The position numbers were made by a program, and so were the translations under genes. A stretch of DNA of 37,342 nucleotides from a virus: positions 1-37,342 of the IMG/VR virus record IMGVR_UViG_3300005732_000056. One strand, given 5' to 3'. Positions 1 through 6,156 of this stretch are shown here, one piece after another (positions within the stretch are counted from its first letter, which is position 1; the number at the start of each line of letters is the position of its first letter). The notes beneath the pieces are model-generated. The model ran no database searches and had not been told where the DNA came from. It was given only the letters and a program-made list of their open reading frames with translations.

Positions 1-68
1 ACAATTCAATCGATTTATAGAATTACCTTTCAAGTCGTATTTGTCGCGACTAAAGGAAACTTTCAAGA
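1..68. repeat. Left copy of 68-bp terminal direct repeat (assembly overlap)
   Basis: Bases 1-68 are identical to bases 37275-37342. The minus-strand oxygenase gene stays open when 37274 is joined to 1, so the repeat marks a circular or circularly permuted molecule of 37,274 bp opened inside a gene. I infer a k-mer overlap left by the assembler, not a biological terminal repeat. Confidence 0.95.
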
Positions 69-573
69 ATGTTCGAAGACCCGAAGAAGATTCTTCGTTT
101 ACTTTGTGAATAACGCGTTCGTTAAGCCTTAAAAGCGTACCGGGTGCGAAAGAATATTCTTTTGAATCGTCCCATTGTTCGGACATTTCACGAATAGACA
201 CTTCGTCGTCGGGTGTTAAATCAAAAACGCAATGGTTGAATAAAGTCGGGCTTTTGTTTGACCATATATAGTTTATATCGTCAGTCATAAACCCGTCGGA
301 GTGACACCCGAACCGGTTAAAAGAATAACCTTCAGGTTGAAACAAGTGTTTCGCAGTGACATAAATATATCGTGCATTGAATTCGTCAATTCCAAAGGCT
401 TCAATAAAGTCAATAAAACATTCGTGTATTATTTCCTTGAATGGCGAAAGTCGTTCTTCAATGTGTTGCCCCCCCAAGTTTGCCAGTTTGATCGGTAAAT
501 ATTGGTAAAACATCATTTCTTCACAATTAACTTCAAAGTGTCGCATTGCGAAAGGTCTTTCGTTATATATCAT
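1..573 (-). CDS. Putative 2OG-Fe(II) oxygenase, N-terminal 191 residues (gene continues across the circular join)
   Basis: Starting at the ATG at 573 and continuing through the join (1 to 37274), the frame gives about 212 residues ending at 37209. It carries the Fe(II)/2-oxoglutarate dioxygenase signature: His91-Ser-Asp93 (CHSDGF) as proximal metal ligands, His156 (RVIHKV) as distal ligand, and Arg167 (GLRTF) eleven residues later, where the 2OG carboxylate-binding residue normally lies. FAPGTLLRLNERVIH resembles the strand leading into the distal His of this double-stranded beta-helix family. Members hydroxylate proteins, nucleic acids or small molecules; the substrate cannot be read here. 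The start overlaps the stop of the upstream minus gene (ATGA), indicating translational coupling. The motif spacing makes the family likely, but the overall fold is inferred. Confidence 0.65.
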   Translation of the reverse strand, partial: MIYNERPFAMRHFEVNCEEMMFYQYLPIKLANLGGQHIEERLSPFKEIIHECFIDFIEAFGIDEFNARYIYVTAKHLFQPEGYSFNRFGCHSDGFMTDDINYIWSNKSPTLFNHCVFDLTPDDEVSIREMSEQWDDSKEYSFAPGTLLRLNERVIHKVNEESSSGLRTFLKVSFSRDKYDLKGNSINRLNC

Positions 574-851
574 TGCTTTATTCTTCTAAATACGTACAAC
601 CCTAATTCCATACCAACGAAGACTTTGCAAAAGCCCAAATATTCCAATTGTAACGCGTTTTCTATTTCTTGGCCGGTTTTATACATTTCAATAGTGACTT
701 TTTCAAGCTTTGGGTTTTCTTCAACCATAATAAGAACCCAAATAAAAAGCCGTCCTTCTACGTCCGAAACTCTTAATATTTCGGCGCCAATTGGAAGTTC
801 AAGTTGTTGTTGTTCTAAGACCCCCAATTCGTATTTGTATATTCTTTTCAT
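570..851 (-). CDS. Small conserved phage protein, DUF7352-like
   Basis: This 93-residue protein has the pattern IYKYEL...LPIGAEILRV...GRLFIWVLI...TGQEIE...YLGF. It recalls the small beta-rich DUF7352-type phage proteins, which open with KYEL and a P-x-GAEIL-x-V segment. No catalytic residues or membrane segments are seen. It is the sixth gene of the minus operon, 6 bp after the exported protein gene, and its stop overlaps the oxygenase start. The function of the family is unknown to me. The family assignment is from memory of the pattern only. Confidence 0.55.
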   Translation of the reverse strand: MKRIYKYELGVLEQQQLELPIGAEILRVSDVEGRLFIWVLIMVEENPKLEKVTIEMYKTGQEIENALQLEYLGFCKVFVGMELGLYVFRRIKQ

Positions 852-857
852 TATAAA

Positions 858-1286
858 TTATTTACAGTTTTCAACGAATTTGATTAATGGGTCGATCTTA
901 TTATAAAAGATATAATTGCAACCGCCGTTTAAGTCACACAAGACAAGCTTGCGGCCCCGGTTCGAAATGGTGTAAGTGTGGCCGACAAACATAACTTGGT
1001 TTGTTCCATAGTCAATTTCGTTTTTAAGGTTCTTCAGGTCAACCAAAAACCAGTTTATTGCCGAATCTCCGACAATGTTGAACGACTTTATGTTGGTTAT
1101 TTGCTTGAATTCTTCGTCTTGATATTTGAATTGAATAAATGGAACCGAAGTCGAATCGATCGTCGCAATGTTGAAAGAAGCCCGTACTTGGTTAAACTTC
1201 GCAAATTCAAGCGTTTGAATTTCGATTGAATTTTGGCCGAAAGAATTGGCCGAAATGAATAGTAAAATAAATGTTAATCGTTTCAT
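858..1286 (-). CDS. Exported small protein with signal peptide
   Basis: The 142-residue product begins with a typical signal peptide: Lys/Arg at positions 2-3, a hydrophobic core (LTFILLFISANSF), then GQ, a frequent cleavage context in Bacteroidota. There is no lipobox cysteine, so the mature protein of about 120 residues is probably periplasmic. The mature part is beta-rich with a Cys pair near the C-terminus (VLCDLNGGCNYIF). I do not recognise the family. An exported product in the probable early accessory operon could alter the cell envelope, for example to exclude superinfecting phage; this is inference only. It starts 1 bp downstream of the ASCH gene. Confidence 0.6.
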   Translation of the reverse strand: MKRLTFILLFISANSFGQNSIEIQTLEFAKFNQVRASFNIATIDSTSVPFIQFKYQDEEFKQITNIKSFNIVGDSAINWFLVDLKNLKNEIDYGTNQVMFVGHTYTISNRGRKLVLCDLNGGCNYIFYNKIDPLIKFVENCK

Positions 1287-1287
1287 A

Positions 1288-1890
1288 TTATGTTTTTAAG
1301 TTTCCTTTTTCAATTATAGGCCCAAGTTTTATTTGAATGTCGCCTTCTTTGACATTAACAACCAGCCCGTTCGAATAGTGTGCTTTTCTTACTTCGGTAT
1401 CTTTTACCGATTCGTAGCCGTAATATTTACAAGTGAAGAACGGCTTGTCGTTTCCGTAGCCATTTCGAAACAATATAATGTCGTATTCTTTCGAAAACAA
1501 GCGCGACTTGATCCACTTTGAAGGCTTTCGAAATTCAATTGTTTTTTCGCCCGTTACCATAACGTCAAAAGCTTCTTTTTTAAGTGTAAGAAAAAGAACT
1601 TTCGGTTTCAACTGGTTCGCGCGTTTCTGTATGAATTCAAGTTGAACCTTTTGTATAATATTATAAGTTATATCGTTTACGTCGCACGATTTTAGTATTT
1701 CGTTCTTCAATTCTTTGATCAAATATTCAAACGAAACAACTATTGCGCCGGAAAAAATCACGCGCGCACGAAGTTTTTCACCCCCGTCTTCGTGTAAAAA
1801 CCAAGTTATAGCTTCAGTAATTCCAAACTTCATTTTGGTTTCGTCACCCCATTGTTGTCGTATACGAAACGGCTGGTTTATATTAGACAT
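1288..1890 (-). CDS. ASCH-domain protein
   Basis: The protein has 200 residues. The C-terminal half holds an ASCH-like (PUA-fold) core: VLFLTLKKEAFDVMVTG followed by GEKTIEFRKPSKW, which matches the family's G-x-K-x-x-E-x-R signature, and then a strand segment YDIILFRNGYG. ASCH domains are linked to RNA binding and, in some members, to nucleoside amidohydrolase activity. The N-terminal half, of about 100 residues and including a helix (FEYLIKELKNEILKS), is not recognised. Its first codons overlap the end of the upstream minus gene by 13 bp. A role in RNA or nucleotide handling during takeover is plausible but unproven. Confidence 0.65.
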   Translation of the reverse strand: MSNINQPFRIRQQWGDETKMKFGITEAITWFLHEDGGEKLRARVIFSGAIVVSFEYLIKELKNEILKSCDVNDITYNIIQKVQLEFIQKRANQLKPKVLFLTLKKEAFDVMVTGEKTIEFRKPSKWIKSRLFSKEYDIILFRNGYGNDKPFFTCKYYGYESVKDTEVRKAHYSNGLVVNVKEGDIQIKLGPIIEKGNLKT

Positions 1891-2408
1891 TGTTTTAATC
1901 TTTTAATTTCCATGTTAACCCGGTCGTTGTGTTGTTCTTTTTTGATTGGCACACAATTAACTTCAAGTATATTTAAACAGTGCGCAACGGCGTCGTGTTT
2001 ACTATATACGCCAGCCCTTAAAACGCTTTCAGTGTAACCGCAATAATTGGGACCGTAGTAAGAACCGCGTTTTGAAATATAGCAGTGTGTTATAGAATTG
2101 TCTTCTAATATTTTAGTTAAGGCGGCGTTGTGTTCTTCTTGGCGAAGTCGCGCTTCATAAATGAACCGCTTCATTGTTTCGCCCTTGTATTCTACCAAGT
2201 CTATATTTTTACACCTATGAATTGGGGCGTTTAAGAACGTAACCCGGTCGCCGTTCAATAAATGAATGTCGCGATCTTCACAAACCGAAGCAATTTTTGC
2301 TTTTGCTTTGCTTCGTGTTTCACCTGAAGCGACTACTTGTTCAAAAAAATCAGTTCCTTCGAATACTTGGTTTTCATCTAGCTTATAATATTTCTTAATT
2401 ATTTTCAT
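1878..2408 (-). CDS. Hypothetical accessory protein
   Basis: The product has 176 residues, is mixed charged and soluble, with no signal peptide or membrane segment. Visible pieces are a basic helical stretch (GETRSKAKAKIASVCEDR), a short strand segment (LLNGDRVTFLNAP), and a region with Cys, His and Tyr residues (THCYISKRGSYYGPNYCGY). I recognise no family. The start overlaps the stop of the 2405-2611 gene (ATGA) and the end overlaps the ASCH gene, so it is part of the same translationally coupled operon. Confidence 0.55.
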   Translation of the reverse strand: MKIIKKYYKLDENQVFEGTDFFEQVVASGETRSKAKAKIASVCEDRDIHLLNGDRVTFLNAPIHRCKNIDLVEYKGETMKRFIYEARLRQEEHNAALTKILEDNSITHCYISKRGSYYGPNYCGYTESVLRAGVYSKHDAVAHCLNILEVNCVPIKKEQHNDRVNMEIKRLKQCLI

Positions 2409-2611
2409 GCTTCGCTTTCAATTGCTTTTTCAACGTTAGACCAATAACCAGCTTCACCGCGCCAATATGTTGTTCGTTCGGTGTTGCCTTTTTTGGCGTT
2501 AATTTCACACTGTTTTTTTGCGTTACCTTGTCGTTGTCTACAAATGCCAAGCGCTTGTTCGCGGTTGTATTTGTCCATTAAACGTTTCGCTTCAATTGCT
2601 TCTTGTATCAT
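2405..2611 (-). CDS. Small basic helical protein
   Basis: The 68-residue product is highly charged and predicted helical, with a central stretch (REQALGICRQRQGNAKKQCE) and conserved-looking aromatic positions near the C-terminus (WRGEAGYWSNVEKAIE). No family is recognised. It is the second gene of the minus operon, 4 bp after the HTH gene, and overlaps the next gene by 4 bp (ATGA). It could bind nucleic acid, judging from charge only. Confidence 0.5.
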   Translation of the reverse strand: MIQEAIEAKRLMDKYNREQALGICRQRQGNAKKQCEINAKKGNTERTTYWRGEAGYWSNVEKAIESEA

Positions 2612-2615
2612 TTTA

Positions 2616-2876
2616 TTATTCTATAAATTTACCTAAATCTTCATAGATTCGAAACTTATTAAGACGCTTGTGTCGCGCTTCAATAAGTTTCGCGGCGGTT
2701 GAAGTGCTTATGTCTAATTCTTTGGATAATTCCAACGTAGAACCAAAGCCCAACCGTTCCCAAGTTTCAAAAACTATTTCTTGATCTTTTATTCTTTCCT
2801 TATGTGGCTTAAAGCGATCACTCCAAACCAATTTATAATTGTCGCGTGTTCTTCGCCCTTTTTTAATATCTGACAT
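2616..2876 (-). CDS. Small helix-turn-helix DNA-binding protein, likely regulator
   Basis: The 86-residue product contains a helix-turn-helix-like segment in its middle: LELSKELDISTSTAAKLIEAR, about residues 48-68. A short basic N-terminus (KKGRRTRDNYK) could contact DNA. It is the first gene of the minus operon, divergent from the capsid module, and lies beside a 15-bp palindrome at 2954-2968. That position is typical of a switch or early regulator acting on the shared intergenic region. The HTH is read from pattern; the target and the sign of regulation are inference. Confidence 0.55.
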   Translation of the reverse strand: MSDIKKGRRTRDNYKLVWSDRFKPHKERIKDQEIVFETWERLGFGSTLELSKELDISTSTAAKLIEARHKRLNKFRIYEDLGKFIE

Positions 2877-2901
2877 TCGTCTTTTGTTCGTTTCGCTTGC
2901 G

Positions 2902-2932
2902 CAAATGTAGCAAAGAAAAACAGAAAATAAAA
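2902..2932 (-). promoter_or_regulatory. Promoter of the minus-strand accessory operon
   Basis: Read on the minus strand, a -7 box TACATTTG lies at 2909-2902, with a T-rich -33 region (TTTT at 2932-2929) 19 bp upstream. The box continues into GCGCAAGCGAAACGAAC, shared with the 14701 promoter at the same distance. Transcription would start near 2898, giving a leader of about 20 nt before the ATG at 2876. Confidence 0.6.
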
Positions 2933-2953
2933 AATATTTTCAAAATGTAGCAC

Positions 2954-2968
2954 CACAAACAGTTTGTG
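2954..2968. promoter_or_regulatory. Perfect 15-bp palindrome, candidate operator
   Basis: CACAAAC-A-GTTTGTG is a perfect inverted repeat of 7-bp arms around one base, in the divergent intergenic region between the HTH regulator and the protease gene. Such symmetry suits a dimeric repressor. It overlaps an in-frame TTG at 2964, another reason to prefer the ATG at 2991 for the protease. No consensus plus-strand promoter is clear in this gap. Confidence 0.45.
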
Positions 2969-2990
2969 CGGGCTGAAGTTTGTCGTGCAA

Positions 2991-3980
2991 ATGACTGTAA
3001 AAGCAAGACAATTCGACCTTCCTATAATTATAAGCAAAGCCGACGCCGGTGAAGGCGAAGAAGGTTTTCTTTATTTTGAAGGTTACGCGTCAACTTCGAC
3101 GAAAGATCGACACGGCGATATAATTCCAGCAAGCGCATGGAACGAAAAAGCACTTGAAGCTTTCCGAAAAAATCCAATTATGTTATATGAACATTCACGT
3201 TACGACGTGGCTGGAAAGTTTGACTTAATTGAAGCACGCGACGAAGGGTTGTTTGTACGTGGTGCCGTAGACACTGAATGGCATAGCGCCAACAAGGTCG
3301 GCAAAGGCATATTGAAAGCGCTTTCGGTTCGTTTTTCCGCTGAAGATTGGGAATTCGACGAAAACCGCGAAGCGTGGATAGCGAAAGGTTTAGACCTTCG
3401 CGAAATTAGTATTGTATCAATTCCAGCGGCCCCCGATTCGGTTTTTTCCGTTGAAAAGTCGTTGGGCGCTGAAGAATATAAAGAATTCAAAAAATCACAT
3501 TTAAAGAAAGAAGACATGAACCTTTTGGAACGCGCCAAAGCATTGTTGGCAAAACTTAAAACCGGTGACGCTACCGACAACGAAAAAGCGGAACTTAAAC
3601 AAGTACAAGCTGAAATTGCTAAAGCATTGGACGAAGGCGAAGAAGGTGCTGAAGGTGCTGAAGAAGGTGCTGAAGGTGCTGAAGAAGGTGCTGAAGGTGC
3701 TGAAGAAGGCGCTGAAGGTGCTGAAGAAGGTGCTGAAGAAGGTGCTAGCAACGACGACACACCAGCAGCGGACGCAGCAAAAGCATCACGCGACAAAGAA
3801 TTCGCTGACTTGAAAAAGAAAAACGATATTCTTGAAGCTAAATTGGCGAAAGCCAAGGGCGCGCCAACTGACACCAGCAAAAAAGGCGCAGAAAGCAACC
3901 CGGATTCGGAAACGAAGTTAACCGGAAACGCCAAAGCGGCAAACGAAACGCTTGAATATTATAAGTCTTTGAACTTATAG
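2991..3980 (+). CDS. Prohead protease fused to scaffold-like domain
   Basis: From the ATG at 2991 the product has 329 residues. The first 155 match the HK97-type prohead protease: FEGYAS near residue 30, HGDII, the catalytic His68 in YEHSR, the Ser112 segment LSVRFS, and LREISIVSIPAAP, the conserved terminal strand. This enzyme matures the capsid by cleaving scaffold and capsid proteins inside the prohead. After about residue 160 comes a charged helical region with an acidic Gly-Ala-Glu tandem repeat (about 217-251) and a Lys-rich helix, which suits an in-cis scaffold. It lies directly upstream of the capsid gene, as expected. An in-frame TTG at 2964 would add nine residues but sits in a palindrome. 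Confidence 0.85.
   Translation: MTVKARQFDLPIIISKADAGEGEEGFLYFEGYASTSTKDRHGDIIPASAWNEKALEAFRKNPIMLYEHSRYDVAGKFDLIEARDEGLFVRGAVDTEWHSANKVGKGILKALSVRFSAEDWEFDENREAWIAKGLDLREISIVSIPAAPDSVFSVEKSLGAEEYKEFKKSHLKKEDMNLLERAKALLAKLKTGDATDNEKAELKQVQAEIAKALDEGEEGAEGAEEGAEGAEEGAEGAEEGAEGAEEGAEEGASNDDTPAADAAKASRDKEFADLKKKNDILEAKLAKAKGAPTDTSKKGAESNPDSETKLTGNAKAANETLEYYKSLNL
3639..3746 (+). repeat. 21-bp tandem repeat in the protease-scaffold gene
   Basis: Units 3639-3659, 3660-3680, 3681-3701 and 3702-3722 are near-identical (one T-to-C change in the fourth) and are followed by a shortened unit. They encode repeats of EEGAEGA. The stretch makes an acidic, flexible linker between the protease and the scaffold part and is prone to copy-number change by slippage. 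Confidence 0.85.
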
Positions 3981-4041
3981 ACTATTTAAGCTTAACGATA
4001 ATTAACACTAAGTAAAAACATAAAAAACGCACATTTCACAA

Positions 4042-5256
4042 ATGAAAAAACGCAATTCACTATTTAACGGACTTTTTAGTATTGGTTTCGCTATGGTCTT
4101 CGGGGCCTTGGTTGCCGGTATGTTTAATATTAACCAAGCGGCGGTTTCGGGCGCATTTGGTTTACTTTCGGCGGCTGCAAATTTTGCGCCTATGCCTTCG
4201 GGTTCATTGTTCGCGACGCTTTTACAAGCTGGAACGTATCAATGGAACGGCAAAGAAAACTTTCAAGCTTTATTTCGCCCGCGTTACGCTTCGGTAAAAC
4301 CTGAAGATTTAGGTTTCCGGATCATTCCAAGCGTACAAGACACGCTTAAATTGCACTTCTTTGGCACATTGAAGAAACTTTTAATGCCATACGGAACCGG
4401 CTTTCAAGGTGGTTCGGGTGCAACGCAAAAAATTCGCGTTGTTTCTACTAAAGAATTTAAGGCTGAAGTTCAATATGACAAACACGACTATGACGGTATG
4501 ATTTGGGAAACCCTATTCCAAGACGGAATTGACCAAAACGACGTTACGGCGCAACAATTACTTGACGCTGAAACGACTATCTTCATGGACGGCGTAGACA
4601 ATGACATTAACCGGTTGTTTTGGTTGGCTGACACGGCGAAAACGCACGGTTCCGGCGGCACATATCCGAACGGCGTAACTTATTCAACTTCGGACCCTGA
4701 CTTATATTATAACCAATTCGACGGAATTTTAAAACAACTTGCCGACAGTGACAACACAACGTTGACCGACGGCGAAGTGTTCCGTGTGAATATGGCCGCA
4801 ACGTTAACAACCGACACGGCTGAAGATACTATGAAGGCGTTATTGAACGGTTGCGACAAGCGTTTAAGGAAGCTTAAAGATAGCGGTTTACTTCGCTTCT
4901 ATGTAACCGAATCGTTTATGCAGAACTACGAAGACACGCTTGAAGCCGACGGAACTGAAGCGGCAAGAATGGAAAAAATCAACGGTGTTAACCAGTTGAC
5001 ATATAAAGGTATTCGTTTAATTAAAATCGATATTGAAGAACATTTGGTTGCTGACTTCGGTGCAGCTACGAAAAACTATTGTATTCTTTCAACACCTCAA
5101 AATTTAGCGCTAGTATTAAACACTGCCGGGTCGCGTGCTGAAACGCGTATGTGGTTCAACCCTGACGAAAATGCGCGAAGACATAGAACTCAATTTAAAA
5201 TGGGTGCGAACTATTTGCTTCCTGAATTGATCGCTTATGCAAAATACGAAGCCTAA
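4042..5256 (+). CDS. Major capsid protein (HK97-fold, probable)
   Basis: The 404-residue protein directly follows the protease-scaffold, the usual place for the capsid gene. It has the length and composition of HK97-fold capsid proteins. Features include an extended middle segment (LMPYGTGFQGGSGATQKIRVV), an acidic helix around LLDAETTIFMDGVDNDINRLFW, and a late segment GIRLIKIDIEEHL followed by NYCILSTPQNLAL, which looks like the A-domain strands. The first 60 residues are strongly hydrophobic and Ala/Gly-rich (FAMVFGALVAGMF), signal-like, and could be a cleaved delta-type scaffold region. No assembly cleavage site can be named from sequence. The fold is inferred from context and composition. 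Confidence 0.78.
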   Translation: MKKRNSLFNGLFSIGFAMVFGALVAGMFNINQAAVSGAFGLLSAAANFAPMPSGSLFATLLQAGTYQWNGKENFQALFRPRYASVKPEDLGFRIIPSVQDTLKLHFFGTLKKLLMPYGTGFQGGSGATQKIRVVSTKEFKAEVQYDKHDYDGMIWETLFQDGIDQNDVTAQQLLDAETTIFMDGVDNDINRLFWLADTAKTHGSGGTYPNGVTYSTSDPDLYYNQFDGILKQLADSDNTTLTDGEVFRVNMAATLTTDTAEDTMKALLNGCDKRLRKLKDSGLLRFYVTESFMQNYEDTLEADGTEAARMEKINGVNQLTYKGIRLIKIDIEEHLVADFGAATKNYCILSTPQNLALVLNTAGSRAETRMWFNPDENARRHRTQFKMGANYLLPELIAYAKYEA

Positions 5257-5278
5257 GTAAAAGACTTTGAACTATAAC

Positions 5279-5300
5279 GGGGTTTGTTCAAACAAACCCC
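5279..5300 (+). terminator. Stable hairpin after the capsid gene
   Basis: GGGGTTTG (5279-5286) pairs with CAAACCCC (5293-5300) around a TTCAAA loop, 23 bp after the capsid stop. No long T-run follows (TAATGTTT), so it may act as a partial terminator or an mRNA 3'-end stabiliser. Either would favour high capsid mRNA relative to downstream genes. Confidence 0.5.
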
Positions 5301-5327
5301 TAATGTTTAACTACTAAATAAAAAAAA

Positions 5328-5843
5328 ATGAGTTTAACTGGATTTATAAAAACGTGTGGCGCCAAAGCGGCCGGCGTTCTATCTGTTTGGGTTGCCAAGA
5401 AAGACGACGTGACAAGCTTCACGCTTACTTCGGGTGAATATAGTGCGGTAACTATGAACGGGGCCAACTTGTTCAAAGAATACGACTTTAAGAAAGACGA
5501 AGCCGAATTGAAGATCGGGACAACCCGCGAAAACGGTTCGAAAATGGTCGCCAATACGGTCGACTTCTTTGTCGACGAATTGTCTACTACTTCGCAAGCG
5601 GCTATTGACGAACTAGCAAACGAAAGTAATTGCGGTTTAATTGTTATAGTAGGAGACAACAACGGGAACAAATGGGTTCTTGGTTACTCTGAAACACACG
5701 GCAAGAAAAGACCGGCCGAACTCTTAACGGGTGAAGCGACAACTGGACGTGTTCTAACGGATCAAAACGGCGAAGTTGTTACTTTGTTCTCTGACGGGCG
5801 TGACCGTCCTTTAAACTTTACGGGAACGGTACCAGTAACATAA
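5328..5843 (+). CDS. Structural protein, possible major tail tube protein
   Basis: The 171-residue product is rich in beta-strand and small polar residues. It ends with a GYSE...KRPAELLTG...TTGRVLTDQNGEVVTLFS pattern that I associate with tail-tube-like proteins of Bacteroidota siphophages. It has no signal peptide or membrane segment. It lies between the capsid and portal genes after a hairpin, so it is clearly in a structural block and could also be a head decoration protein. The tube assignment is inference from composition and remembered patterns. Confidence 0.5.
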   Translation: MSLTGFIKTCGAKAAGVLSVWVAKKDDVTSFTLTSGEYSAVTMNGANLFKEYDFKKDEAELKIGTTRENGSKMVANTVDFFVDELSTTSQAAIDELANESNCGLIVIVGDNNGNKWVLGYSETHGKKRPAELLTGEATTGRVLTDQNGEVVTLFSDGRDRPLNFTGTVPVT

Positions 5844-5853
5844 TATTTTAATT

Positions 5854-6081
5854 ATGGCGAAGAAGTATATAGTACCGGAAAAGTTTAAAAATTGCACGGT
5901 TTACACTAACGGAAAAAAAGTTGTTTTGTCAAAGGCTACCGACGCCAAGTTGAAAGAACTTTTTGCGCTTGGTGTGCCTGAAGTTACTGAAGTAGATACT
6001 GAAGCCGAAGCGAAGGCAAAAGCGAAAGCTGAAGCCAAAGCTAAAGCGAAAGCTGACGCTGAAGGAACCGAAGAAGACTAA
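5854..6081 (+). CDS. Small structural-module protein with Lys/Glu/Ala repeat tail
   Basis: The product has 75 residues. The first 50 form a compact segment (YIVPEKFKNCTVYTNGKKVVLSKATDAKLKELFALGV) that looks like a short beta-helix unit. The tail is a simple alternation of E/A/K (TEAEAKAKAKAEAKAKAKAD), a charged helix. It starts 10 bp after the tube-like gene and ends before a terminator. Similar short proteins occur beside capsid and tail-tube genes of Bacteroidota phages, but no function is known to me. Confidence 0.55.
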   Translation: MAKKYIVPEKFKNCTVYTNGKKVVLSKATDAKLKELFALGVPEVTEVDTEAEAKAKAKAEAKAKAKADAEGTEED

Positions 6082-6118
6082 GAACAAAGTAAACTTAAAA
6101 TTCAAAACATTTAATTCT

Positions 6119-6153
6119 AAAAAGTGGTCGGTTTATTCGTCCACTTTTTTTTT
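6119..6153 (+). terminator. Rho-independent terminator overlapping the portal leader
   Basis: AAAAAGTGG (6119-6127) pairs with CCACTTTTT (6141-6149), then more T to 6153. The T-run ends 3 bp before the portal ATG at 6157, so the hairpin would lie in the portal mRNA leader. It probably lowers portal expression relative to the capsid and tube genes. Confidence 0.75.
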
Positions 6154-6156
6154 GTT

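Noticed and set aside
301-906. Two plus-strand open frames (65 and 134 codons)
   Set aside because: They lie opposite the oxygenase, DUF7352-like and exported protein genes, whose minus frames have recognisable motifs and tight operon spacing. The plus frames have low-complexity Ser/Phe/Ile composition typical of antisense shadows.
2964-2990. TTG start nine codons upstream of the protease ATG
   Set aside because: It falls inside the perfect palindrome, and the extra residues add nothing to the protease fold. ATG 2991 is preferred.
3200-3934. 244-codon minus frame rich in SAPSSAPSAPS repeats
   Set aside because: It is the antisense of the acidic 21-bp repeat in the protease-scaffold gene. 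The plus frame has clear protease motifs.
6124-6156. GTG start for the portal frame
   Set aside because: The eleven extra codons are the terminator stem and its T-run. The ATG at 6157 gives a normal portal N-terminus.
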